A DNA stretch of 64,000 nt, from positions 186,001-250,000 of the forward strand of contig NZ_NIDE01000014.1 of assembly GCF_002197845.1 (NCBI RefSeq). Direction: 5' to 3'. The position numbers and the translations under genes are program-made. This DNA comes from Fimbriiglobus ruber (GTDB taxonomy: Bacteria; Planctomycetota; Planctomycetia; Gemmatales; Gemmataceae). A model generated the notes under the pieces. That model was not told the origin of the DNA and did not search any database. It worked only from the letters and a program-made list of their open reading frames with translations. Shown in pieces: positions 49,108-57,537 of the stretch. Within the stretch, counting starts at the first letter, position 1, and the number at the start of each line of letters is the position of its first letter.

Positions 49108-50427
49108 TCACTCCGCTTTGCCGCCGCCCCACAATGGGGGCACGTTGGCTTTGTTCCAGGCGTCCCAGGCGGTTTGCAGTTCTCTCACCCGGTCCGGTTG
49201 CTTCACGGCCAAATCGGTCGCCTCGCCGATGTCCGCCTTGAGATCGTAAAGCTTGGTGGCAGACGTGCCGGTCTGACCCTCCGCGGTCAGGTCGTACCGG
49301 ACCAGTTTCCAGTCCCCCTTTCGGATCGCCATTTGGCTACCGAACCGCCAGTACAGGGCGTCGTGGGGCGCCGCGGTTTTCCCCGTCAGGTACGGGAGCA
49401 GATCGGCTCCCTCCAATTTCCACTCGGGCTTGACCCCGACCCCGGCCGCGGCGAGCGCCGTCGGGAGGACGTCGAGTTGGATCACAGGCCGGTCGTCGGT
49501 GGCCCCGGCTGGGACGTGCCCCGGCCACGAGACGAAGAACGGCACCCGCACCCCGCCTTCGAGCGTCGTCCGCTTGGACCCCCGGAGCGGGGTGTTCACC
49601 GAGCCGTTAATCGTCGTCCCCTTCATCGTCGGGCCGCCGTTGTCGCTGAAGAAGAACACCAGCGTGTTCTCCGTCAACCCCTCGGCCTTGAGCTTGCCGG
49701 CCACCAGCCCGACGGCGTCGTCCATCGCGCTCATCATCGCGGCGTAGGTCCGCCGCCGCTGGTCGGCGATCCCGGCGAACTTTTTCAGCCGCGGGTCGTC
49801 GGCTTGCATCGGGGTGTGGACGGCGTTGAACGCCAGGTACAGAAAGAACGGATTCGCCTTGCTCCGGTTGATGAACTCGACTGCTTCCCGGGCGAGGGCG
49901 TCCGTGAGGTAAGCCTTGTCGCCCGCCGGGGTGGTCCCGCGGAGGATGCCGTTCGGGGCGAAGTAGTCGTGGGCTCCGCCGAGGAACCCAAAGAACTCGT
50001 CGAACCCCCGCTTTTGCGGCTGCCGGTCGGCCGAGTTGCCGAGGTGCCACTTGCCGACCAGGGCGGTCCGGTAGCCGGCCGCCCGAAAGCGGTCGGCCAT
50101 TGTCGTCTCGGTCACGGGCAGTCCCTGGGCGGCCCCCGCGGGGTTGAATTCGTGGCCGAACCGGGTCTGATACCGACCCGTGAGCAACCCGGCCCGCGTG
50201 GGAGAACAATACGGCCCGCTGACGTATCCGCTGGTGAATCGGACGCCGGACCGTGCCAGGGCGTCCAGGTGTGGGGTCGGGATGTCCTTGCACCCCTGAA
50301 CGCCGACATCGGCATAGCCCATGTCGTCCCCGACAATGACGACGACGTTCGGCCGTGATTCGGCCGCGACTGCCGGGCCGATCAACAGGACCGCCACCGC
50401 GAGGGCGAACGCCGCGCGAATGACCAT
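49108..50427 (-). CDS. Secreted sulfatase 2
   Basis: The 439-residue protein has a signal peptide (about residues 1-22), the metal-binding GDDMGYADVG, the formylglycine motif C74-S-P-T-R with AGLLTGRYQTRFG, VGKWHLG, and FFSDNGGP. It is shorter than its two neighbours and belongs to a different sulfatase subgroup. ATG 50427 has GGAG about eight bases upstream; the frame stays open 11 codons further up. The substrate is unknown; sulfated polysaccharides are likely. Confidence 0.94.
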   Translation of the reverse strand: MVIRAAFALAVAVLLIGPAVAAESRPNVVVIVGDDMGYADVGVQGCKDIPTPHLDALARSGVRFTSGYVSGPYCSPTRAGLLTGRYQTRFGHEFNPAGAAQGLPVTETTMADRFRAAGYRTALVGKWHLGNSADRQPQKRGFDEFFGFLGGAHDYFAPNGILRGTTPAGDKAYLTDALAREAVEFINRSKANPFFLYLAFNAVHTPMQADDPRLKKFAGIADQRRRTYAAMMSAMDDAVGLVAGKLKAEGLTENTLVFFFSDNGGPTMKGTTINGSVNTPLRGSKRTTLEGGVRVPFFVSWPGHVPAGATDDRPVIQLDVLPTALAAAGVGVKPEWKLEGADLLPYLTGKTAAPHDALYWRFGSQMAIRKGDWKLVRYDLTAEGQTGTSATKLYDLKADIGEATDLAVKQPDRVRELQTAWDAWNKANVPPLWGGGKAE

Positions 50428-50592
50428 TAGGAATCTCCGAGTCGGGGGAGCGAACAACACCGGCTATGGGGCACGTACCTTCCACTGCTGTAGCGGTACG
50501 CCCGGACAGCGGTGGCGTCAATCGCGGCCGGCGCGTCCACACCCGACCGGACGCCGGGCGCGGCAAACCGAAACGCTATTGCGGACAGGCTT

Positions 50593-52239
50593 TTATCTCG
50601 CTCCTCCGGGGTACGGCAACACCTGACAGCGCTTCGCCCAATCGTCCCATTTCCTGGCCCACTCTGTCACCTTCTCCGGCATCTTCGCTGCGAGGTTCGT
50701 CATCTCCACCGGGTCGGCTTCGATGTCGTATAGCTCCCATTCCCCGCCCGCCTTCGCAACCAGTTTCCACTTCCCGACTCGGATCGCGCGGTTTCGTTCG
50801 TGTTCCCACGCCAGCATCTCACGATCCAGCGGCTTGTTCGCGAACGCCGGTAGCAGGCTCGTCCCTTCCATCGGCGTAATGGCCACGTCCCCCACCTTGT
50901 CCGGGTACTTCGCGCTGCCCAGTTCGACGCACGTCGTCATCACGTCGATGAGGTGCCCCGGCTGGTCGCGGTATTCCCCTTTCGCGGCGATGCCCTTCGG
51001 CCAGTGGGCGATGAACGGCGTGCGGATGCCGCCCTCGTGGCAATAGTGCTTGTACATCCGGAACGGCGTGTTGCCGGCGTTCGCCCACCCGCTGCCGTAG
51101 CTGTGATACGTCTTCGCGCTGCCCATCTCGGCCAGTTGATCGCCTTTGTGGAGGACGTTGTTCGGTCCGCTGTTCCCGTCGAACCCGAACGGGTCCCACT
51201 CCGCACACGCCCCGTTGTCGCTCAGGAACAGGATAAGGGTGTTGTCCAGTTCGCCGTGCTTCGTCAGGTCGTCCACCACACGGCCGATGTTGTGGTCCAT
51301 ACAAGTGACCATCGCCGCGAACACGGCCATCCGGCGGGCGAGGTCGGCCCGGCGGGCGGTGTCGAGCGTGTCCCATGCCGGGTTCTCGCCGTGGCGGAGG
51401 AAGTCGGCCCGGGTCGTGTAGTCGGACAGAGGCGAGAGCGGGGTGCCGGTCGGGAACAGCCCGATCTCGATTTGCTTCGCGAGCCGCGCGGCCCGAATCT
51501 TGTCCCAGCCCTTTGTGTACGTCTCGGCGTACTTCCGGATGTCGTCCGGTTTGGCGTGCAGCGGGAAGTGCGGGGCGTTGAAGGCGAGGTACTGGAAGAA
51601 CGGCTTCTTCTGTTTGCGAGCTTCGGCCAGGAAATCGAGGGAGTAATCGCCGAACACGTCGCTGCTGTAGAACCCGTCCTTCGCGTACTTCCGTTTCGGC
51701 CGACCCGCTGGCAGGCGGGTATAAAACGGGTCTTCCTGAAAGCAGGAGTTGAACCCGCCGATCATGCCGTAAAACTCGTCGAACCCGCGGTCGGTCGGCC
51801 GCGGCGTCTTCGGCCCGGCGCTCAGGTGCCACTTACCGATCATCGAGGTGTGATACCCGGCCGCCCGCAGCACCTCCGCAATGGTGACAGTGTTCGGCTG
51901 GGGGAAGCCCTTGTAGCCGGGTGCCGCGGTCTGGTTGTTCATGGCCCCGACGCCGGCTTGATGCGGGTACAAGCCGGTCATCAGGCTCGCCCGACTGGGA
52001 CAGCACCGGGTGGAGTTGTAGAACTGGCGGAAGCGGAGGCCGTTCGCCGCCAACTTGTCGAGGTGCGGTGTGGCAATCTCCCCGCCGTAGCAGCCCACGT
52101 CCGAAAACCCGAGGTCGTCGGCCAGGATGAGTAGGACGTTCGGCTTCTGGGGTTCGGCGGCTGGCAGCGTAGCCGGCGCGAAGACCGGCAGGATCAGCCC
52201 GATCAAAAGGGGAACAAAGGATTGCGTCATGAGCGGCAT
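50593..52239 (-). CDS. Secreted sulfatase 3 (arylsulfatase type)
   Basis: The 548-residue protein has a signal peptide (about residues 1-27), LADDLGFSDVGCYGGEI, the formylglycine motif C79-C-P-S-R with ASLMTGLYPHQAGVGAM, IGKWHL, and LSDNGACAEWDPFGFDG. The serine version of the motif and the extended C-terminal part fit the arylsulfatase A-like subgroup that is very common in planctomycetes. ATG 52239 and ATG 52230 are both possible starts; neither has a good Shine-Dalgarno sequence. It is the first gene of the sulfatase group on this strand. Confidence 0.93.
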   Translation of the reverse strand: MPLMTQSFVPLLIGLILPVFAPATLPAAEPQKPNVLLILADDLGFSDVGCYGGEIATPHLDKLAANGLRFRQFYNSTRCCPSRASLMTGLYPHQAGVGAMNNQTAAPGYKGFPQPNTVTIAEVLRAAGYHTSMIGKWHLSAGPKTPRPTDRGFDEFYGMIGGFNSCFQEDPFYTRLPAGRPKRKYAKDGFYSSDVFGDYSLDFLAEARKQKKPFFQYLAFNAPHFPLHAKPDDIRKYAETYTKGWDKIRAARLAKQIEIGLFPTGTPLSPLSDYTTRADFLRHGENPAWDTLDTARRADLARRMAVFAAMVTCMDHNIGRVVDDLTKHGELDNTLILFLSDNGACAEWDPFGFDGNSGPNNVLHKGDQLAEMGSAKTYHSYGSGWANAGNTPFRMYKHYCHEGGIRTPFIAHWPKGIAAKGEYRDQPGHLIDVMTTCVELGSAKYPDKVGDVAITPMEGTSLLPAFANKPLDREMLAWEHERNRAIRVGKWKLVAKAGGEWELYDIEADPVEMTNLAAKMPEKVTEWARKWDDWAKRCQVLPYPGGAR

Positions 52240-52482
52240 CCGTTTCACGTTGGACGGTTCGAGCGACGTCGATGAGTAGACTACCCCAGACCGGGGCAAA
52301 CCCTCAATCGCCGGGTCGTCGATTCCAGCGGAAACCATGCGGTGAGCCGTCACCCCCCTGACCGCCGCGTTCGTCGCGAGTGCCTCAATCGGACGTGATC
52401 CCGAGAGCGGTCCGGACGAGCTATACTTCGCGCGGTTCGGAATGAGGTATTTCTCCGTCCCGGCGAGTGGAGACGGGTGGAA

Positions 52483-52595
52483 GCGGCGACCTCACCCCCG
52501 GGGGGCGGCGACCTCACCCCCGGGGGGCGGCGACCTCACCCCCGGGGGGCGGCGACCTCACCCCCGGGGGCGCCGACCTCACCCCCGGGGGCGCC
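52483..52595. repeat. Tandem 21-22 bp repeats
   Basis: Five successive units beginning GCGGCGACCTCACCCCC (later units GCGCCGACC) start at 52483, 52505, 52527, 52549 and 52570. A sixth begins at 52591 and runs into the inverted repeat. Units lie back to back without spacers. Confidence 0.9.
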
Positions 52596-52757
52596 GACCT
52601 CACCCCCCGGCCCCTCTCCTCCGAGAGGAGAGGGGAGCACGAGCGGACGGCTCGCGGATTGGGGGTGGCAGTTCGGGAAACGGCGTCCGCCCGTGTCGGT
52701 GACGTTCGTCCACGTGCTCCCCTCTCCTTTCGGAGGAGAGGGGCCGGGGGTGAGGTC
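52596..52757. repeat. 45-bp near-perfect inverted repeat
   Basis: Arms 52596-52641 and 52713-52757 pair with one inserted C and one mismatch. Each arm contains its own palindrome around CTCTCCTCCGAGAGGAGAG, so nested hairpins could form. Confidence 0.85.
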
Positions 52758-53133
52758 GCACCTGCCGGGGGCGCCGACCTCGCCCACACCCGGGCGGCGA
52801 AAGACCTCATTCCGGACCGCGTAAAGTATAATCCCCCGAGCGGATCGGTGCTCCCCTTCGACCTTAGACTAACCCCGTACCCCGGGCGGGATGGGGAGCC
52901 GTGTCCGACCGCCAGTGCTGCAGAGGTGACGCCCGGGCCACGAAACCGGGACCCGAGGGAGTTTTTGCGCTTATTGCGCCTTGCAGCGTGTTTTCTGACG
53001 TTAGACAGACCAGGGCATCACTGCACGGAAAATTGTCAGCCCAGTAGACCGCGTTTCGTCGTCTAACATTGACTTGCACGCCCGGGCCAGAGACGGTTTT
53101 TGCGCGGTCGCAGGTGAGAATCGATCTCTGGAC

Positions 53134-54165
53134 TTATTTCTTCGCCGCGATCCCCTCAACCGGCGAATACGCCTCATGGAACTTCTTGAGGGCGGCGTCC
53201 ACGCCCGGCGCGTCCTTCTTCCCCGCGGCCTCGTACGCCTCCCGCAAACTCGCCTGGGCCGTTTTCAGCTGGGCGCGCAGGTCGTCCGTCTTCGACTGCT
53301 GCTGCATCGCCACCAGGGTCGGGGCAAACGCGCCTGCGCGGGTCAACTTTCCCATTTCTAGAGCCGCCGAGTTGGCCTTGTAGCGGATCTCGTCCCAGTC
53401 TTTTTGGGCCACCGCTTGTTCGAGGGCGGCGACCGATGCGTCCACACCGGCGGTCTGGGCGGCCACCCGCTTCTCGGGAGCCTGCACGTACAACCCCATT
53501 ACCGTGACTTGCGCGGAAACGACCAGAGCGAACAACGTCAGGGCGACCACACCTGTCAATCCGAGGGCCGTCGTTCCGAGCAGCGACAGGCGGACCAGTG
53601 ATTTGTTTTCGCCCCGCACCCGCCATTCGAAGAGCGCGATGGCGGCCGCCGCGCCACCCGCCCACCACAACCCGTCCGACAACGTCGGTAATTCGCCAAG
53701 AAACGACCACGACCAAGTCAGGAAGTTTCGCTCGCTTACGTGTAACTCGGGGAAGAGTCCGTCGCGCATCAACAAATTTCGGTGCATCGGCACGAGGGCG
53801 GTCGTAACGAACAGGATGAGCGCCACGTTCAACGCGATCATCCCGACGAGGGCCAGGTGCGCCCACGTCGTCCAGAGCCATCTCGCTTTCATGGTCGCCT
53901 CCTTCCATTGAATGGTTCGGTCGATGACGACGGTCATGAACCGTTGCCCGTGGGCCGCGAGCAGTTCCGCGCGAACGGCGTCCGGCCCGCCGAAATCCTC
54001 GATCGCGCGGGCGACCGCATCGGCCTCGGTCATGCCGGCCGCGCGGTGCCCGGCGACGGCGTCCCGGAGGTGTTCGCCGAGTTCCTGGCGGATGTGCTGC
54101 CGCAGCGCCCGCGGGCCGGCGACGCCCCGGCAGATCTGATCCAGGTAGCGATCAAGTTCGTCCAC
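53134..54165 (-). CDS. Permease-prefix (HAAS-type) membrane protein partnered with PadR
   Basis: The 343-residue protein starts with a helical domain (ELDRYLDQICRGVAG, LRQHIRQELGEHLRDAVAGHRAAGMTEADAVARAIEDFG) typical of the prefix domain found next to PadR regulators. After it come about four membrane helices (near residues 104-122, 165-180, 195-220) and a C-terminal helical soluble part. Its start overlaps the PadR gene by 14 bases, so the pair is coupled. The prefix domain presumably senses or relays a signal; the exact role is unknown. Confidence 0.85.
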   Translation of the reverse strand: MDELDRYLDQICRGVAGPRALRQHIRQELGEHLRDAVAGHRAAGMTEADAVARAIEDFGGPDAVRAELLAAHGQRFMTVVIDRTIQWKEATMKARWLWTTWAHLALVGMIALNVALILFVTTALVPMHRNLLMRDGLFPELHVSERNFLTWSWSFLGELPTLSDGLWWAGGAAAAIALFEWRVRGENKSLVRLSLLGTTALGLTGVVALTLFALVVSAQVTVMGLYVQAPEKRVAAQTAGVDASVAALEQAVAQKDWDEIRYKANSAALEMGKLTRAGAFAPTLVAMQQQSKTDDLRAQLKTAQASLREAYEAAGKKDAPGVDAALKKFHEAYSPVEGIAAKK

Positions 54166-54487
54166 GGGACGCCTCCAGAATGAGGTTCACGGCGCCGCAC
54201 AACTCGGCCCAGGATTCCGTTTTCGCTTTCAGCACGGCCCGCCCCGCGGGCGTGATGTGGTAGTAGCGGCGCTTGCGGCCGGTCTCCTTCTCCTCCCACC
54301 GGCCGTCGATCAGCCCGTCCGCCTGCAGCTTGTGCAGGCTCGGGTAGAGCGATCCCTCCCGCCAGGTGAAGGCGCCGCCCGTGTCCCGGTGGACCGTGGC
54401 GGCCATTTCGTAGCCGTACATCGGCTTGCGGCTCAGGAGCGACAGGATGAGCAGCGTCAGCGTGCCCTTCAGGAGTTCGGTGTCCAT
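54152..54487 (-). CDS. PadR family transcriptional regulator
   Basis: The 111-residue protein has the PadR winged helix: LLKGTLTLLILSLLSRKPMYGYEMAATV, then WREGSLYPSLHKLQADGLIDGRW and RKRRYYHITPAGRAVL. PadR proteins usually repress adjacent genes and are released by ligands or stress. ATG 54487 was chosen because it gives the standard M-x-x-E-L-L-K-G start. The gene overlaps the following membrane protein gene, which is probably its partner or target. The AT-rich upstream region would hold its promoter. Confidence 0.93.
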   Translation of the reverse strand: MDTELLKGTLTLLILSLLSRKPMYGYEMAATVHRDTGGAFTWREGSLYPSLHKLQADGLIDGRWEEKETGRKRRYYHITPAGRAVLKAKTESWAELCGAVNLILEASRGRT

Positions 54488-54858
54488 GCCGACCGACAAC
54501 CTCAGGACTTCGATGCATAGGAATTCGATGTATTGTGTCGTAAAGTAAAACTCTGTCAAGCAGAATCGGTGGTCGGGCGAATGGGATGTCCGCCAGCTGG
54601 AAATGTCCGGAACCGATTCCGAACTTGGGAGGCGGGCGCCCAGGGCTTGATTCCTAGGCGTTTTGAATAGCCGTTGCGCGGTATGATCGCGCGAACTGGC
54701 ACATTCGCACTCGCCAAGCCCATCTATTTTCAGGGTAATTTCACTTGCGCTTTGACCATCTCCCGTGCTACTAGGTAGGCTAACAAATGACTCGGGCACC
54801 TCTCCCAGGGTTACCGAGTCTGACAATTCGTACGGCAGCCCCTTTCCTGAGGGTAGCC
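54488..54858. other. Intergenic region between divergent padR and clpS-like genes
   Basis: These 371 bases hold the promoters of two divergent genes. The part next to padR is AT-rich (54510-54560). I see no credible gene and no clear operator palindrome. Confidence 0.5.
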
Positions 54859-55158
54859 ATGTCGTCGCGCCATTCGTCCGGGAGGAACTTCGACGCCGAC
54901 GCGTCGAAATCATCCTTCCACCGGCTTCTACCCCGCTACAAAGTGGTCCTCCACCGAGCCGCCGACAAGGGGCTCCTCTTCATCGCCGGGGTCGTTCGCG
55001 ACCTGACCCGGTACGGTGAAGCGGAGGCCATGACGCGGATGTGGGAGGCGTACCACCGGGGCCGGTCCCTGGTACTCGTCACCCACCTGGAGCGCGCGGA
55101 GCTGTACGTCGAACAGTTCCGCGACCGGGGCCTGTTCGCCAGCATCGAGCCGGCGTAG
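54859..55158 (+). CDS. ClpS-like Clp protease adaptor
   Basis: The 99-residue product has the ClpS fold pattern: YKVVLHRAADKGLLFIAGVVRDL, then EAEAMTRMWEAYHRGRSLVLVTHLERAELYVEQF and SIEPA at the end. ClpS delivers N-degron proteins to ClpA-type unfoldases. In typical ClpS the segment after V-V-L-L is N-D-D, which binds the degron amino terminus; here it reads R-A-A, while the pocket histidine in Y-H-R-G-R is kept. The protein may thus have another cargo. ATG 54859 has GAGGG five bases upstream. No clpA lies nearby. Confidence 0.82.
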   Translation: MSSRHSSGRNFDADASKSSFHRLLPRYKVVLHRAADKGLLFIAGVVRDLTRYGEAEAMTRMWEAYHRGRSLVLVTHLERAELYVEQFRDRGLFASIEPA

Positions 55159-55366
55159 CCAGCCCGGACACCGCCCGTCGCTCGCGCGTAAGTTACTGCC
55201 ACCTGTGCCCCGTCTTTATGGGCCAGGCAGGTGGTAGGGCTGCGCGCGTCCCTTCGCGCGTGCGGTTTCGAGCCCGACGCGATCACCGCGACCTTCGGGG
55301 CGGATAGAATCCTATTCGTCTCGGTCAGGTTCCGCGCGGGCTCGCGCGCCGCATTCGGGGGCGTTC

Positions 55367-55978
55367 ATGGCTCGATTGGTTCTTGGCAGCCGCAACAAGA
55401 AAAAGCTCGGCGAACTGCACGACCTGCTCGGCGACCTCGGGATCGAGCTGACGGACGTGTCGTCGTTCCCGACCGCCCCGGAGGTCGACGAAACCGGAAC
55501 CACGTTCGAGGCAAACGCCCGGCTCAAGGCGACCACGCTCGCGCCGACCCTCGGCGAGTGGGTGCTGGGCGAGGACAGCGGCCTGGTCGTACCGGCGCTC
55601 GGCGGCGACCCGGGCGTCGACTCCGCGCTCTACGCCGGCGAACACGGCAACAATGCCGCGAACAACGCCAAGCTCCTCAAAGAGATGGCCAACCTGAAAG
55701 GCGACCAGCGGGCCGCGTACTACATCAGCACGGCCGTCCTGGCGAACCCAACCGGGGAAGTGGTCGCCGTGACCGAGGGGCGGTGCTGGGGCGTGATCGC
55801 GGAAGACTACCGCGGCACAGGCGGGTTCGGTTACGACCCGCTATTCATCATCCCCGAATATCACGCGTCGTTCGGCGAACTCAACAGTACGGTCAAGCAC
55901 GCGCTCAGTCACCGCGGACGCGCGATCGCCCGCCTCCGCCCGGCCGTCCGGGCGCACCTCTTGTTGGAGAAGAGTTAA
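55367..55978 (+). CDS. rdgB: Non-canonical purine NTP pyrophosphatase (RdgB/HAM1)
   Basis: The 203-residue cytosolic enzyme hydrolyses ITP, XTP and dITP to monophosphates, cleaning the nucleotide pool. It shows LGSRNKKKLGEL, DETGTTFEANARLKA, LGEDSGLVVPALGGDPGVDSALYAGE, GGFGYDPLF and a C-terminal SHRGRAI, all family motifs. ATG 55367 directly precedes the conserved start. An AT-rich inverted repeat follows at once. Confidence 0.96.
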   Translation: MARLVLGSRNKKKLGELHDLLGDLGIELTDVSSFPTAPEVDETGTTFEANARLKATTLAPTLGEWVLGEDSGLVVPALGGDPGVDSALYAGEHGNNAANNAKLLKEMANLKGDQRAAYYISTAVLANPTGEVVAVTEGRCWGVIAEDYRGTGGFGYDPLFIIPEYHASFGELNSTVKHALSHRGRAIARLRPAVRAHLLLEKS

Positions 55979-55979
55979 G

Positions 55980-56120
55980 AGTTAAAAATTAAAAGTTAAA
56001 AGTTAAAAAAGCAGAGAAGCAACAAAGGAGCGATGGCGCTTCAAACAGGTGAAAAAGACTGCCATCTCATTGATCCTTGCTTTGCCTTCTTTTTTAACAT
56101 TTAACTTTTCATTTTTAACT
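55980..56120. repeat. AT-rich inverted repeat between rdgB and the Xer recombinase gene
   Basis: Arms 55980-56010 and 56090-56120 are reverse complements at 29 of 31 positions and consist of GTTAAAA-like units in a strongly GC-rich genome. The inner 79 bases also show partial inverted similarity. The left arm begins two bases after the rdgB stop codon. Confidence 0.88.
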
Positions 56121-56143
56121 GCTTCTGATCTGAGGGGAACACG

Positions 56144-57067
56144 ATGTCGACCCTGAACGAACTCGTCTCGGACATCCTGGCCTTCGGCAACTACCTCAAA
56201 GCCGAGCGCGGGATGTCCGAGAACACCACGATGGCCTACCGCCGCGACCTCGATCGCTATTCCACCTGGGTCGCGACGGTCAGGCTGCCGAACTACTTGG
56301 CCCCATCGCTGACCGAACTGTCGCGATACATCGGGTTCCTGCACGACGAGCAGCTCGCGCCGCCGAGCATCGCCCGGCACATCGTCTCGCTGCGGATGTT
56401 CTACCGCTTCCTCCGGCTCGAAGAGCGCGCCAGCCCGACGGCAGTCGACTTACTCGGCTCGCCGAAGCTCTGGCAGCGGATTCCGACGGTGCTGTCGCCC
56501 GAGAACGTCGACGTCCTTCTCGCCGCGCCCCAGGCCGGGGATCGCTTTTACCTGCGGGACAAGGCTCTCCTCGAAACGCTCTACGCCACCGGCTGCCGGG
56601 CCTCCGAGGTCGTCGGGCTGAAGGTCGCGGACGTCTACCTGGACGCGGCGTTTTGCAAGTGCGTGGGCAAGGGGAGCAAGCAGCGGGTGGTGCCGCTGGG
56701 CAAGCCGGCCGTGGCGGCGTTGCGGGCGTACCTGGGCGAGGGCCGGCCGCAGTTCGCGAAATCGACCGAGCAGGGCGGCCCGGCGCACGTCTTCGTGAGC
56801 AAGTCCGGCCAACCGCTGACGCGCATCGTCCTCTGGCAACTGGTGAAAAAGTATTGTGCTCGCGCTGGCTTACCGAAGGAGGTGAGCCCGCACACACTGC
56901 GGCACAGCTTCGCCACCCACGTCCTCGCGGGCGGCGCGGATCTGCGGACAGTGCAGGAACTCCTCGGCCACGCCTCCATCCAGACCACCCAGCACTACAC
57001 GCACATCGACCGCGCGCGGCTCAAAGCCATGCACCAGAAGTTCCACCCGCGGGCGAGCGGCGGTTGA
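56144..57067 (+). CDS. Tyrosine recombinase, XerC/XerD type
   Basis: The 307-residue protein has the SAM-like core-binding domain (about residues 8-95) and a complete tyrosine recombinase catalytic domain: R152 in TGCRASEVVGL, K176 in GKGSKQR, H250 and R253 in SPHTLRHSFATH, H276 in LLGHASIQTTQ, and the nucleophile Y285. Length and motifs are those of XerC/XerD, which resolve chromosome dimers at dif; an integron or phage type integrase would normally be longer. Which of the two it is cannot be told here. No dif site was recognised nearby. Confidence 0.93.
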   Translation: MSTLNELVSDILAFGNYLKAERGMSENTTMAYRRDLDRYSTWVATVRLPNYLAPSLTELSRYIGFLHDEQLAPPSIARHIVSLRMFYRFLRLEERASPTAVDLLGSPKLWQRIPTVLSPENVDVLLAAPQAGDRFYLRDKALLETLYATGCRASEVVGLKVADVYLDAAFCKCVGKGSKQRVVPLGKPAVAALRAYLGEGRPQFAKSTEQGGPAHVFVSKSGQPLTRIVLWQLVKKYCARAGLPKEVSPHTLRHSFATHVLAGGADLRTVQELLGHASIQTTQHYTHIDRARLKAMHQKFHPRASGG

Positions 57068-57537
57068 GAACGCACACGAGGGAAGTCGGCGCCGTCATGA
57101 GGCCCGGGGTAATCCGGGACATTCGCATAGTACACGCCGGGCAGCCTGCGGAAGTTCTGATTGGTGCCATCAGGGCACCGGACAAGCGGGACAGCCAAAG
57201 TCGGGAGGCAATTATTATCGCTACATTCGTTTAGTCTTGGTATCTTTGTTCTTTTGCTCGCGTACTCCGCAAATCAAATCAGAACAACTCTTTACCCCGT
57301 TTTTGACGGCTTTTCGTTTCGTGACGGGGATTGTGTAAAGAAAAGAAAGAATCGAGTAATTGTCGCTTTTGACTCTACGCCCATTGACTACCAACCCTCC
57401 CAAAGTCTAGCATACTCCTGCCCACCAAATCGGTTCAAAATATTTACGACTGATTCTGTCAAGAAAAATATTCTAATTAAATGCGCGTAAGCGTTTGATT
57501 TGATTTCGGTTCCCGAACCTAAGCATTGAGGCGCACC
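57068..57537. other. AT-richer intergenic region upstream of the beta-helix gene
   Basis: The 470 bases contrast with the GC-rich surroundings, especially 57230-57530. I see no credible gene. A promoter-like sequence is listed separately. Confidence 0.6.
57384..57413 (+). promoter_or_regulatory. Possible housekeeping-sigma promoter for the beta-helix gene
   Basis: TTGACT (57384-57389) and TAGCAT (57408-57413) are spaced 18 bases apart, 125 bases before the start codon. The minus-35 box matches five of six and the minus-10 box four of six consensus bases. In an AT-rich stretch such matches can arise by chance. Confidence 0.3.

Larger units (their letters stand above)
52240..53133. other. Repeat-rich intergenic region, no gene seen
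   Basis: About 890 bases lack a credible gene; open frames in the GC-rich part are made by tandem repeats. Tandem 21-22 bp units lie at 52483-52595 and a 45-bp inverted repeat at 52596-52757. From about 52860 to 53130 there are motifs such as TTTTTGCGC seen more than once (52968-52976 and 53096-53104), which resemble the region at 12.44-12.55 kb. Confidence 0.6.

Noticed and set aside
52483-52604. CRISPR-like repeat array
   Set aside because: The units are back to back with no spacers, and no cas genes are in the window.
52442-53066. Open frames in the repeat-rich gap before the PadR pair
   Set aside because: The translated products are tandem repeats of the 22-bp units in all frames; no Shine-Dalgarno sequence or family match.
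56144-57067. Phage or integrative-element integrase
   Set aside because: Length, motifs and lack of an arm-binding domain fit XerC/XerD, and no phage or conjugation genes or attachment repeats are visible nearby.
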